A DNA stretch of 64,000 bases from NCBI GenBank assembly GCA_001949185.1, contig BDGG01000014.1:468161-532160 (forward strand), given 5' to 3'. The position numbers were made by a program, and so were the translations under genes. Under the pieces are notes generated by a model that saw nothing but the letters and a program-made list of their open reading frames with translations, made no database searches and was not told the DNA's origin. Shown here piece by piece: positions 33,822-44,437 of the stretch (its first letter is position 1; each line of letters starts with the position of its first letter). The stretch is from Ramazzottius varieornatus. Taxonomy: Eukaryota; Tardigrada; Eutardigrada; Parachela; Ramazzottiidae.

Positions 33822-34479
33822 TGGCTTGCAACATTTCGAGGTGAAGTTTTCAAAACTTTTTCCTGACTTCAAAATAGATCTTTCTAATCCACTTTTTCAC
33901 CTATATTATCAAGGTTCTTGTGGCATTTACTGGTAGAAATTTTTGTACCGCTGCAGCAGCTGGATGGGGGAAGAGAAAAACACAAACTTTTCGAAGCCAT
34001 TCTTTACAGCCTTTTCCGAGAGAATTTTCGTTACTCGCTGCAGGTGCTTTCATCTGGCGAAACGATAATAATCTGTTAGCATCGGGTGCCTACTACTCGA
34101 GTTTTTATACAGATTTTGCGTTTTCACTTCCTACGATTTGGAGGAGAAGGCAATCTAAAGCCGGCTTGCAGCAGTAGTGACTTCGGTCCACTAAACAATT
34201 CCCGCTGGTGCATACCAGGCTTTTCTTTCAGCGATCCTGGATTCAGATAGCATTGGTCTATCGCTATTGGTTTGCTGGCTGAAGAAAAGGACGGTATCAA
34301 GTGTAAGTTGGTCACCATAATATGACCATGGACCTCGTTTTGTGCCAAATTTCGGTTCTAAGTCTTTTGTGATACTTACTGCTAAAACCGTTCATCAGCC
34401 CATTAAAGAAGTGTTAAACTGTATGTTTATCGGGATAGTGTTGCAGAAGAAAAGAGAAACGTTGAGGTTCGAGAGGTGT
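33822..34479. other. intergenic, nothing recognised
   Basis: Short ORFs without motifs lie between the hairpin MITE and the gag remnant. Confidence 0.4.
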
Positions 34480-34483
34480 GGAA

Positions 34484-36035
34484 CTACTGGCCGGGATGAG
34501 GGTTAACGCCCGTGTTGTCGACGCTATGCTCTCTGGAAAAACATACATTGCAGAGATGCAACCGACCATCGAGGCACCCCGGCCCTTCACAATAACCAAG
34601 ATTATAAGGCTGACAGACCTCAGCGATGGGCGATACACGTTTAGACTGCTTTTTGGTGTCGTAACTAACAGAAAAAGGTTTCTGAGGGTTCGACCATCCG
34701 AAAGGAGCTTGTGGGAAACCGTATCCCGTTGCTTGGTCACTGCTACCCGCTGCAACGCAAAACGGTGGCGTTTGGTAGCCATAGCCACGATCGGGATATG
34801 GGTAGCGAGGGACGAATGGCTGTTGGTACGGAAGCCCTGGATAGCAACCGTCTCGGGCAAGCGGGCACAAGATGGTGGGGGTCGCCGCATCCGTAGCATG
34901 CACGCATTGGGCGACCAGAAGTGGTAGTCGAGATGGTATTGGTGGAAGGACCCTGGTTACTGTTGCCTTGTCCGGTCGAAGAGCCTTGAGATCCCTGTGG
35001 GTAGTCAAGCAGAACGTCGGACCATGGGACGATGTCATGATGCAGCCAGTCCGAAGGGTTAGCGCCCAGCTGAGTCATATTTGGGCGGAATTGGATATCA
35101 TGAGCTTGCCAAGTAGCGACGGGAAACTTCTTGGACAGCTTTCAGATCACATTGATATATCCAACCATTGGAGAGGCTAATTCCGGGGCGTAGTAGCCTC
35201 CAAAACGGGAGAAAACAGAGAACGCTTCCAACCAATCGTCAAAAGATCGAATAAGACAGTTTTCAGAACCTCCAGCTCCGCGATCGCGACCCGTTGAAGT
35301 TGCAGGTCATTCGATTTCGGTGAGCTTGGCGCGGTTCTGAGGCAGGCAATTCTCCAGGTCGACATACTCACAAAGGTTTTGTAACTTGGCCAAAAGTGCG
35401 GGCTCGACAACTGGCAGGTGAAGGTCAGCTGGGGGAAGAGCTAGGACCTGAGCGGGCTTGCAGCTAGATGCTATGACTGGCGCGGAAGATGGTGCATCGA
35501 CAGTTGAATTCTTGAGCACAGTGACGGATGGTGCACGTGTTGATCTAGGTAGAATAGGCATGAATGATACGGCGGTTGTTGTTGTTGACGTCGTAACAGG
35601 TGCACGAAGAGAGTTGGAGACCTCAGCATGGAGCTGGCAAACTTCGTTTTGGAGCGCAAATCAATCCTCGGACGATGGTTGGAGAGTGCTGGAGCTGGCT
35701 AACATCGGGGCCATAAGAGCCCGTGCCACTCTTGGGGCGGTTGAGCCTGTGTTGGACTTCCGGAAACGTTGACGAGCTGGAGCCTTCGCCTTAGCGCGGG
35801 TCTTGCGTTTGCGACGTGAAGGAACCGTAGGGACTAGAATATCAGGTTGGTCATCAGCCGTACGTCGGTGGATCCTAGTTCGGCGAGCTACAGGCTCTGT
35901 GTTAGAGTCTAAAGAAAGCGAGGCCATGCCGACGTCCATATATTGTGACAAGAACTGATGGCAAATGTCGCTGATGACAAAATGCGACCGAGCACATGTA
36001 TTCAAACTGCCGACTAAATATTCCAGAAAAGACAA
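34484..36035 (-). pseudogene. DIRS-like retrotransposon gag remnant with zinc knuckle
   Basis: The minus strand starts at 36035 with a basic Ser/Arg-rich region, then after frame changes reaches LCEYVDLENCLPQNRAKLTE (about 35385-35320). SFDDWLEAFSVFSRFGGYYA follows, then YINVI, AHDIQFR and a CCHC knuckle CYGCGDPHHLVPACP (about 34910-34866). This order (E.VDL..LLP, then DDWL.AF, then CCHC) is the gag-like protein of tyrosine-recombinase retroelements. Stops and frameshifts break it, and no reverse transcriptase follows. A related remnant lies at 41725-42704. Confidence 0.6.
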
Positions 36036-36603
36036 CCATCACAACGTGAATTCCCAAGCAACTACCACCAAAAATGTAACACCACTACCACTCGAAAATC
36101 TTCAAAGTACGTACGCCAATGCACGTTTAGCACGAAAGTCGCTAACGAACCTTTGTCGCCCACCTTTACACTTGACTTGCGAGTAATCTTTGAGTGGAGG
36201 TATCTCGGTGCGTCTCGGTAGCTCACGCGAAATCTTTAGCTGTATCAACTGACTTGATTTCTGTGATACAAAAACCAAGGGTTCACGTTGCTCTGATGCT
36301 TGCCTGCGCAGCGGCACCTGAGGTTACATGTCGTATTCCCACCCTGTCTTACTGTAATTTAGGTGCTGCTTCACCATCAGCTCATCGAGTTCTTCGATTC
36401 GAGCAGGTTCTACAGTAAGTATAAAACTTCCGCGTATTCCTTCAGCTAAGGGAGGAACTGTGCCAGTCTACTCTTTTTAGGCATTTGAACTATCAGTACG
36501 TGTAAAGTGACGATCCCGTTTTCGTGGAAATTCTTACCGGCTGAATAAGCTACGCGGCGTATGTATCGACATGGGCAGGAGTCTCAGCGAGTGACTACAC
36601 AGA
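36036..36603. other. intergenic, nothing recognised
   Basis: No gene or repeat recognised between the gag remnant and the second TTAA MITE. Confidence 0.35.
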
Positions 36604-36607
36604 TTAA

Positions 36608-36853
36608 GCAGCCACCGCTGGATGAAAGTCCGACTGGAGCTAAAATGAGCTGCAACGTCACTCATAAGTGCTGCATCTGCTCAGCACTCTGAATAGTTGG
36701 ACAGCCGCCATGCTTCCCAATGCTAACTGACAGTTATTCCGGTCATGCTATTTTCAAAAACAAGGGAGCTCCAGAAAGTAAAATTTAGCTACACGTCACA
36801 AAAGGGGCGGAGCAAGCCGTTACTGCCGTCGGTGAAAGAACCGGAGTGGCAGC
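36608..36853 (-). mobile_element. TTAA-flanked MITE, copy 2 (246 bp)
   Basis: The left flank is TTAA (36604-36607). The element begins GCAGCCACCGCTGGATGAAA and is the reverse complement of 32841-33143, with some internal loss. The right flank reads ACAA, a decayed duplication. This is an older, more diverged copy. Confidence 0.65.
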
Positions 36854-37652
36854 ACAATCTCTTTATTTTCGGATGTGTAAACGGCCGTGGAACCAAACGG
36901 CTCGTTTCGTAATTGCGCTCATTCCGTCATTTTAATATGCGCAGTTGGAATCAACTAGCGAGTCGAAGGCGTGTCACATACTTATAGAGTCCAACTCGAG
37001 ATAACCAAGACAATATAAGACAAGATAATTGATCGTAGACAGCACGATCACAAAGCGCTCTCCGTCATGACGTCAGAAAAAAAGCGGAGGAAGGCCGCTT
37101 TTTAGAAAGGTCGGTACATTCATCACCAAAGGTCGGCATACTGATTACTTTTCCAAGTAATACGATAATAACAGCGACGGCTACACGAATTTCTATCTTA
37201 ACACGTGTTGAGTAGCGGAAGGGTTTTTTCGTGCTGTATCAGCTTCCAGCTGAATACATTTGTGCTCAGAAACGGAAGGATGCGTGACACTTGGCCCTGC
37301 GGTTGAGACGTGTCTGGAGCAGGAATCGTACCCAAACTAAACGAGTTGTCTGGCCTGCTCCTTCAACAACATCAAGACCAAGTTGACGAGGTTCGCAGCA
37401 GTTCAATCTTGGGCTATCCAGTTCTGTTTTCCCTATTCCGGTCGGCAGTCAGTGTCAAGGTCGGCAGTTAGTGCTGCACGGCCCTTATAACCAATGTGTA
37501 AAAAAGGCCATTAACAGCTTGCGCAGATCTACAGTGTCAAATACTGTAAGAATTTGCTACGTCCACTGACGCACAAGGCACCTTGACCAGGGCGTTCATA
37601 CTTTGCAGTGGCGGCACCTTGAAGCGGGGAGCGCCGAGGATTGTGGTGCAAC
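36854..37652. other. intergenic, 5' of GPCR 3
   Basis: No gene recognised. An imperfect hairpin AAAAGCGGAGGAAGGCCGCTTTTT-like sequence lies near 37080. Confidence 0.35.
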
Positions 37653-38674
37653 ATGTTCAACGACACAGGGAACACCACCGATGGATCCAGCAATCATCGC
37701 TTGATCTGGACCGCTTTTGCGGTGTTTAATACTGTCGTTCCAATCTGCGCACTTTTGACAAATATTAGCGTGATTTATCTGTTCGCCAGGAATGCTTCGC
37801 TGCAAACATCGTTTGCGGTTTATCTTGTGAATCTGTTGATCGCGAACACTCTGTGCTCTGTATTTTACTATCCACTCGAAGTTCTTCTGAACGACCTCTA
37901 CACTACATGGTGGGCCGGTTCGACTTTCTGTACTGTTTACTTGTACACCCTATGGATCTTCGAAGCAGCCATGTGCAACTCTCACGCGCTCATTGCCATG
38001 AATCGCCTATGGGCGGTAACCTTCCCGTTTCTTACCGTCGTAAGCACAAAAAGTCCGTCGCTGTTACAGCCTGTTTGTCCATGTGGATATATGTTCATCT
38101 TTGGCTGTTACCAGGACTTGTACTGGATGCAATGTATTATCGTTTACCAGTAAGTGCAACTGGCTGTTTGATCAACACAGACGCTGGACCCGTGAAAATG
38201 TATTACTGGGTCCTCCAAGTTATCGTCTACGTTGTACCGGAAATGGTGGTTCTGTTTGCCTACCCAGTCATTTGCTTCAGGACGTTCAGATTGAGGCGAG
38301 TCACTACATTGCCGTCTTTGAGTGCAAGAAAGCCGCCAGCCAGTTTGTCGATTCGGATCAGCCAAGGAAACTCTAGCAGTGCTAGACTTCGAGTTCAGTC
38401 AGCTGGCCCTTTGAGTCACAGATCACATAGGCGGGAAGGAGAACGAGGATTCGTCATGTTAACTTTGATGACGCCGACTATTGCGATTTGTTATACCCCA
38501 AGTATCGTCTACTTCACGACACTGGTCATGAGTGGTATCAATTTCGAAAATTTGTTTATACCAGCAACGATTTTGTACGAGCTGAACGCAGTATTGGATC
38601 CTCTCTGGTTTGTGTTGGCGCTACCTGACTTTCGAGCGGCATTTCATCGAACATATTGGTCAAGGCGAGACTAG
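37653..38674 (+). pseudogene. rhodopsin-type GPCR, family A1, with one frameshift
   Basis: Start ATG at 37653. Helices 1-3 read in one frame through NRLWAVTFP. From about 38026-38030 the homologous sequence (VSYRRKHKKS, then helices 4-7 ending LDPLWFVLALPDF) continues in another frame to the TAG at 38672. One missing base in CTTCCCGTTTCTTACC explains it when compared with the two intact paralogues (TYPVSYRQH / SSSVSYRQH). It also has one extra Leu in the LEVLLND block. The rest is intact. Either a recent pseudogene or a single-base assembly error. Confidence 0.75.
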
Positions 38675-39825
38675 AAGAGAACATGTCCAAGCAACGAGAA
38701 TTCTATAGTCTTGGCTGCAGGTAGGTCATGTGCATATCCGTAACCTGAACCTTCGTTCCCATGACCGTTGCGCTGTTTGATCTGACAACTTCACTATTAC
38801 TCAGTACACCGACGTTCCAGTCCCTTCTTCAGCAATCTACAGCACGTTTGTTCCAACAGAGTGTTTTGGGCAGGAGGTACATTCAAGAAGAGAAATCATC
38901 GATCAGTAAAAATCACGGACCAGGCTTTTTCGCCACCGCGGCCCGGAAGAGCGTACGTACGTACGTGTGCAAATCACATCTCTCAACATATGCCCTTCTC
39001 GGCACTTCTTCAATTTTCAGTTTGTCGTGTTTTGCGCCTGGTCCATAACTTCTCTTCTCACTTGTATGTAAGAAGGAACAAAGGCCTGCCGCTCTCCTAT
39101 CCTCTACCGGTGATCAGGCTGAAGTTTCCTGTTCTATGTTCCGTATGTACTGCGTTTCAGGTAGTCGTGTGGAGTTTCTAATTTCTCTAAGCCTTTTACT
39201 TACGTTTTTGATTCGGTATAAGTCCAGAGGCACCGCGGCTTGTTTGTGAGATCAGTATGGGGATAATTATTACTGCCAAGCAATCACATCGCCAGAACTA
39301 CTTTCGTCCCTGGAACGTGACGAAGTAAATCTATAGCAACCTCCGACCCTCGAACTGCTTCAGGTTCCAGGCCAGTTTCGGTATTCGATTATCATTGACA
39401 CGAGCTGGAGCGCAGGAACCCTCATTGGAGTTTCATGTGCTGAGTGAGATGTTTAGAAAAGGCAGCGATCCGTTCCTACGTAGACTGCATTTGTACTGCG
39501 TCACAGGTCCGTTCTAAGGCAGTCCCACAGTATTTCACAGTCCTTTTTGAAACGGGAGGCGGAGCTTACAGTGCGCAGCAGAGAAAAACGTGCGCGGACT
39601 AGGGAAATCACGAGCGAGACGTCAGACATGCTACATGGCCACGCAAAGCGAGACTGTGCAGCCGGTGCAGAGCGCTGCCTTTTCGTTCAGCTATAGTACG
39701 TAGGTGACCGATGCACATTAATACACGTTTCTCCGGTTCAATTTCCGTTTCGCCGTCATTTCCGCATGTCGCATAATTTTTATTGTCCCGCAATTTCTTA
39801 TCGTACGTATGCAGCTCGACAGCCC
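38675..39825. other. intergenic between GPCR 3 and the FB-1 copy
   Basis: No gene recognised. An ACGTACGTACGTG tract at about 38953 is followed by sequence loosely like 26030-26110. Confidence 0.35.
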
Positions 39826-40275
39826 ACGAGGAGATTTTACTAGCGCTCCAGTCTTGTTTCACAAACTGAAACAGCAGAGAGGTAGAGGGGAGTTTTCTCT
39901 ATCGCCTGGGCTAGACCAAGCTGGCAGAAAAAAATCCTGGAAGACACAGCAGGAAGCGGAAGTGAAGTCAGAATCTGGGCGGAACTTGGGCATCAGCAAA
40001 GTTCACATCGGCGTCAGTCAAGTGATTGATTATCTGCTGGTCGATTTGCTATTTGGTTGATCTGGGATACTATAAAATGGGAAAAAAAGTAGCTGATCAC
40101 AACAGTTTTGACTGTTGTGTGAAACTTCGTCCTCGAACTACCGCTTCCTGCTGTGTCTTCCAGGATTTTTTTCTGTCAGCCTGGTCTATCCCAGGCGATA
40201 GATAAAACTCTCTTCTATCTTTCTGCTGTTTCAGTTTGTGAAATAAGACTGGAGCGTTGGCAAAATCCCCTCGTC
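39826..40275. mobile_element. foldback element FB-1, copy 2 (about 450 bp)
   Basis: The arms at about 39826-39965 and 40138-40275 are near-identical inverted repeats (CGCTCCAGTCTT, CACAAACTGAAACAGCAGA, AAAAAAATCCTGGAAGACAC, GCAGGAAGCG). TCCTGGAAxACACxGCAGGA and the AAGATAGAAGAGAGTTT word are shared with the arms at 3178-3955, so the two are one family. The interior has no transposase. Its right edge abuts a LINE fragment. Confidence 0.75.
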
Positions 40276-40277
40276 AA

Positions 40278-41001
40278 TCGAACACTTCTCCCACCGGGCA
40301 CTGTTTCTGCTGAAACACTGCCTGGGACTTCCGAAGCTGCTCTACGTCTTCCACTGCTCTCCGACTTGGAAATTTCCTGCAGCACTACAAGCCTTCGATG
40401 AAGTTCTTCGTCGCAGTGTGGCTGAGATCACGAACAACAACATGGGCGGCTCCACATGGCTCCAAGCTTCCTTGCGCGTTAGTATGGTAGGTCTGGGCAT
40501 CAGACACACACTGCGGATCAGCGTTGGACTGCCTAGGATCACGTCTCTGTCAGCCTCCTCTATGCCGCTGTGGGGAAGTGGTTGACAAGTACGAGGCTAC
40601 ACGGTCTGAGCTGTTTGAAGAGTGCGGGACATCACAGCAGGCATGACAGCCTGAACGAGTCGGTACGGAGAGCCCGCGACTCTAGAGCCACTAGACTTTT
40701 GCGAGAGGATGGACTCAGGCGTGACGGGAAGACCATGATACCTTGGAAGAATGGGAAAGAATTAGTCCGGAATGTGACGGTGGTTGACACATTAGCAAAG
40801 TCTTACGTCAGCAAGACAACTGGAAAGGTCGGAACTGCAGCCGAAGATGCCGAAGAGAGAAAGATCCAGAAATACCAAGGTATCGCCTCGCAGTACCTTT
40901 TCATTCCTTTGGTCACTGGTTCAAACATTTTGAATTCGTTTTGCACTATCATGCAACCTACTGCTCTGTGGATCGTTTACTTCAAACCTGATGAAGAATG
41001 A
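40278..41001 (+). pseudogene. LINE 3' fragment (reverse-transcriptase thumb / C-terminal region)
   Basis: Reads HRALFLLKHCLGLPKLLYVF, then FDEVLRRSVAEITNNNM and GLGIRH. After frame changes come HGLSCLKSAGHHSRHDSLNE and [20 protein letters not shown]. These are homologous to the 3' half of the LINE remnant at 19007-21177. The 5' two-thirds are absent, as usual for 5'-truncated insertions, or were displaced by the FB-1 copy. AATAAA lies near 41069. Confidence 0.7.
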
Positions 41002-41724
41002 AAAAGTTTGCTGAGAGGATTTTAGGAGAACAATTTGTGCATCGATGGTACTACTCTGTCACCTATAAAATAAAGAACCACCCGGACAATGTCGTAGTTT
41101 GAATTAGTGTCGGAACATAATACGAAGCGATACATGTACACGTACTGCTCGCCACTGGGCTCTCGGCCTACTCTTGGACTAAGTACTCGGCCTCGCGGTT
41201 TTCCGGTCCGCTCCGTGTGATTGCTTCACAGTTGTTCGAAAACTCACTGTGACTCGTCCATGTATTCATGAATTCATGAGCCACCAGACAGCAAACGCAT
41301 TCGCTAAATCTTTTCTGACCGTTGAGTACAGTAATGCTGGGCAGGCGTCACAGCGCATCGGAGGACATTGAAAGATATTTAAGGATGAGAGGCAACTTCT
41401 TAGGTTAATAACGACGTCCATGCGGGAAACACTGTGGCGTGCAACATGAAGTGCGTCCGGGGCGCTAGACTTACCCGGTCCAAACTGAAAAATACTTCGC
41501 GAGCAGATCACTAGATTCCTGTTTTCGCTGAAATGTGCAACAGTTTCCGGGCCGCCGAACAATCGGCTTCCACAACAACAAATGGTACATTGTCGGGCTT
41601 CGAGAAATGTTCTTGGTGATCCATGACAAAGCAGATACTGCTTGCCATCGAAACCTTGCTTCAGAACCTCCGGAATAGAGGCACTCGTGATTTCGGATGC
41701 GACGCGAATCCGAATGGATAGTAG
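41002..41724. other. intergenic, nothing recognised
   Basis: The LINE 3' tail at the left edge is followed by unstructured sequence. Confidence 0.35.
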
Positions 41725-42704
41725 TTAAGAGAAACAGGACAGATCCATGACCACGAGAAGTTTTCCGTTCATCTTTGGTCGCACGCCCAAGGGAGAGATG
41801 AACATGTTCGGAAGGGAGGAACAGGGAAAGGGCCGACTGATTGATACAGTCTTACCTTTTCGATGATGGAATTTTCTAGGGCAGAGGAGAAAGAACGGGC
41901 GGAAGCGGTGTTGGGTATGGCACATGGGTAGTGCGGTTCATAGTATTCGATGTTGGTTTCGTTTGCTATTATTTTGATCAGATCAGTCACAAATGAGGGA
42001 TGAGGATGAGAGGAGAGATACCGGGAGAAAACAGTGGCGTAAAGCGGTGTTATACTTTGTCGGTATTGGCACAGGCGGAAGTGACTTGGGGGAGCGGGGT
42101 TCTTGTGGTTGAATCGTGTATAGCTGGAGTTTTCTTTGCTGAAGTTAGTAAGATCAGTAAAGCAGATTTGCTTGCGTCGACAGTTGCCGGAAGCGCGACA
42201 TTGTCCACTGTTGACGTTGCGACAGAGACTTCTGTTCCATCTGCCGCCTAGACGGTCCAAAGTGGCTGCCCGGCTTCGGAGAAATAATTACTACACTTGG
42301 GCGAGTTGCCGTAGTGTCCAATTTGACCGCCCAGTGGGCCCGAGTTTCTCTTTTGCTCTAGGAAACGAAAACAGCTGGCCCTTGTTTTAGATTTTGAGTG
42401 GTCCAGGCCTCACCGGCCCACTGCTCAACGCATTCCTGACTGATAGGGATCACCTTGTAATGAGAACGATAAGCGGCAGAGACGCAGTTACGTATTACGC
42501 GCGAGTCCATTCGAGGAAGTGGGTGATTTCTTCCCGATGAGTGTGATCCGATTTATGGTTGTGCAGAGACAAGTCCGCTTCGCGGTTGGCGGGTACTAGG
42601 TCGCCGAGGTCGAGATACTCGCGCTGGCCTCTCAGGAGTTCGCGTGATCTGTTTATGGACAAGAGGAAGGTCGGTGGGTGACGATGGCGAGCCGGTGCGG
42701 CCAC
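41725..42704 (-). pseudogene. DIRS-like retrotransposon remnant (gag end and start of RT)
   Basis: On the minus strand the gag-like word REYLDLGDLVPANREADLS (about 42630-42575) is followed by FVTDLIKIIANETNI (about 42000). Next come HYPCAIPNTASA, VGPFPVPPF and, one frame over, ISPLGVRPK. The series NxxSA - GPFxxPPF - SPLGVxPK is the opening of the reverse transcriptase of DIRS/Ngaro-type elements. Frameshifts and truncation before the catalytic domain make it dead. Confidence 0.65.
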
Positions 42705-43862
42705 CTTGATACTAGATGTGCACGATGCTCGGACAAGAGGGTGGAAGCTGGCGGGAGTTAGTTCAGTTGCAACGGGACGTGGCTGCTTAATCTCTGTAAT
42801 ATCATTATGCTCAGTTACGTGAACCCAAATCCGAATCTTCTTTAAACGGACCCAATATGATCACCACCGCCAGAGAGTTGGGTTCACATCCTCTTCATAA
42901 CCGTTGTGCGGGACGCTGTTGCCAAAACGATGTATCAACGTCGAACGCACTTTTCAACCGCTGCACTAAACCGTTCATGCCATGATTCCCTGGATGAGAT
43001 TGATCCACTACGGCTGTCAACCACGCCTGCAACCTCAGGGAATAGCTATGTACCCCCGGGCACACGGTTATTACGGTGATGATTCGACCACGCGCTGGGA
43101 GGATCCTAGTCAAGGTATTGTGACCCCCCCCCCTCCCCCCACCTTTCAATATTTCACCACCCATAACGATACGATTCCTCTCCCTTCAATACTGACGAGG
43201 ACGTCAAGTGCAAACTGCCTAGTCCGTGTTGGTTACAGTGAGACAGACGGCCATCCAGTTGACAACTGGGAAAGCTGGCATCCAGCAGCGTACGGTCCCA
43301 AGTCCGGAGACGACACCAGCTATCAATACTTAGGATGGTCTGGTTGGCGGGCTGCGTTTCCTACAGCGCGATAGTGTGACTGAGGGGCTGAGGTTGTCAA
43401 TGGACAGCTTGTTACCGGATACATCCAACCGTTCAGAATATTTTGCCCACCCATCGGATGGTGATAACGTCGAAGCGGAGATCGATTCCGCACCAACCTC
43501 TTTTTGACGATGCGCGGGATTGCGATTCGTTTCCGTTTCAGGAAATCACGGCGGGTACAAGTATCTTTCTGGCTTACTGTATGGTCAATTTCGGTCTTGC
43601 TGCGAGCCATCCATGACAGTATAGATGGTACAGTGCGGTATAGTAGCTTCTGGTACCTACAAAAAGATGAGGGCTCCAGCGCTCAGCCGCAGTTCTGTTC
43701 AAACTCGGTGCCTATCGTCTCGACAAAATAATCCTTATCGGTCTACTGTACACGTGTACTGGAGCCTCTGAGAGTATCACAGGAGATTCTTGTAGCTTGC
43801 CGGTTGGAGTGACGATGGAGGTACTTCGCAATAGCCAGCAAAATCCTAGATGAAAAAAGACG
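42705..43862. other. intergenic with a poly-C tract
   Basis: A C-rich tract lies at 43123-43141. The ORF at 42982-43374 (130 aa) is of simple composition and unlike any family I know. No gene supported. Confidence 0.35.
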
Positions 43863-43896
43863 ATCATTTAGCACCGAAATTTCGGTGCTAAATGAT
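43863..43896. repeat. perfect 34-bp palindrome
   Basis: ATCATTTAGCACCGAAA is followed directly by its exact reverse complement, with no spacer. It could extrude as a cruciform or form an RNA hairpin. No terminator function is implied in this eukaryotic context. Confidence 0.9.
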
Positions 43897-44064
43897 GGTT
43901 TCTGCTTCGTGTACAGTGCTATAGGTTATCTAAAAGACAAAGATGAGAGTACAAAAGGTCCTCCATGAACGGTCTCGAAGAAAAGATACTGAAAAAGAGG
44001 CGGAAATCACTTCAAGACTTCTTCTATTGTTTTTTTGTTTTCTTGTTTCACAGGTGTCTCACAA

Positions 44065-44208
44065 ATGTCGCCACCTCCATATGATAATAAATGCTTTACT
44101 CGTGGCTCATCGCCAGCAAAGGATGCTCAGCCTTACACACAAGATGAAAGATGGGGCAAGAAAGCCAGAGGGAAAAGATCGAAAACTAAAAGCTATCACA
44201 TCAAATGA
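44065..44208 (+). CDS. possible small protein or terminal exon (47 aa)
   Basis: A strong polypyrimidine tract ending TTTCACAG (44053) precedes an open frame with ATG at 44065 and TGA at 44206. It begins MSPPPYDNKCFTRGSS and is Pro-rich, then strongly basic (KKARGKRSKTK). The acceptor-like site suggests the last exon of a longer transcript. I recognise no family; chance is possible. Confidence 0.25.
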   Translation: MSPPPYDNKCFTRGSSPAKDAQPYTQDERWGKKARGKRSKTKSYHIK

Positions 44209-44437
44209 TACGACCGGAAGTCAACATGTCTCGAAAACTCAAACTCGTAATTTTAAGAAAGGGCAGACGCGTGCACCAATGTGCCGCACCATACCTCAAA
44301 CACCAATATAACTGCATGAGAAACGTAGGACTCCGGTCTTGATGGTTTTATTGCACTCTTGAAATCACAGCATTATACAATAAATGTGAAGGTATTCGGA
44401 TATATGAAGCCTCACAGTTTCCACCCCGTACTCTCAG

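Noticed and set aside
42982-43374. 130-codon plus-strand ORF with a Pro run
   Set aside because: The Pro run comes from a poly-C tract; nothing else supports coding.
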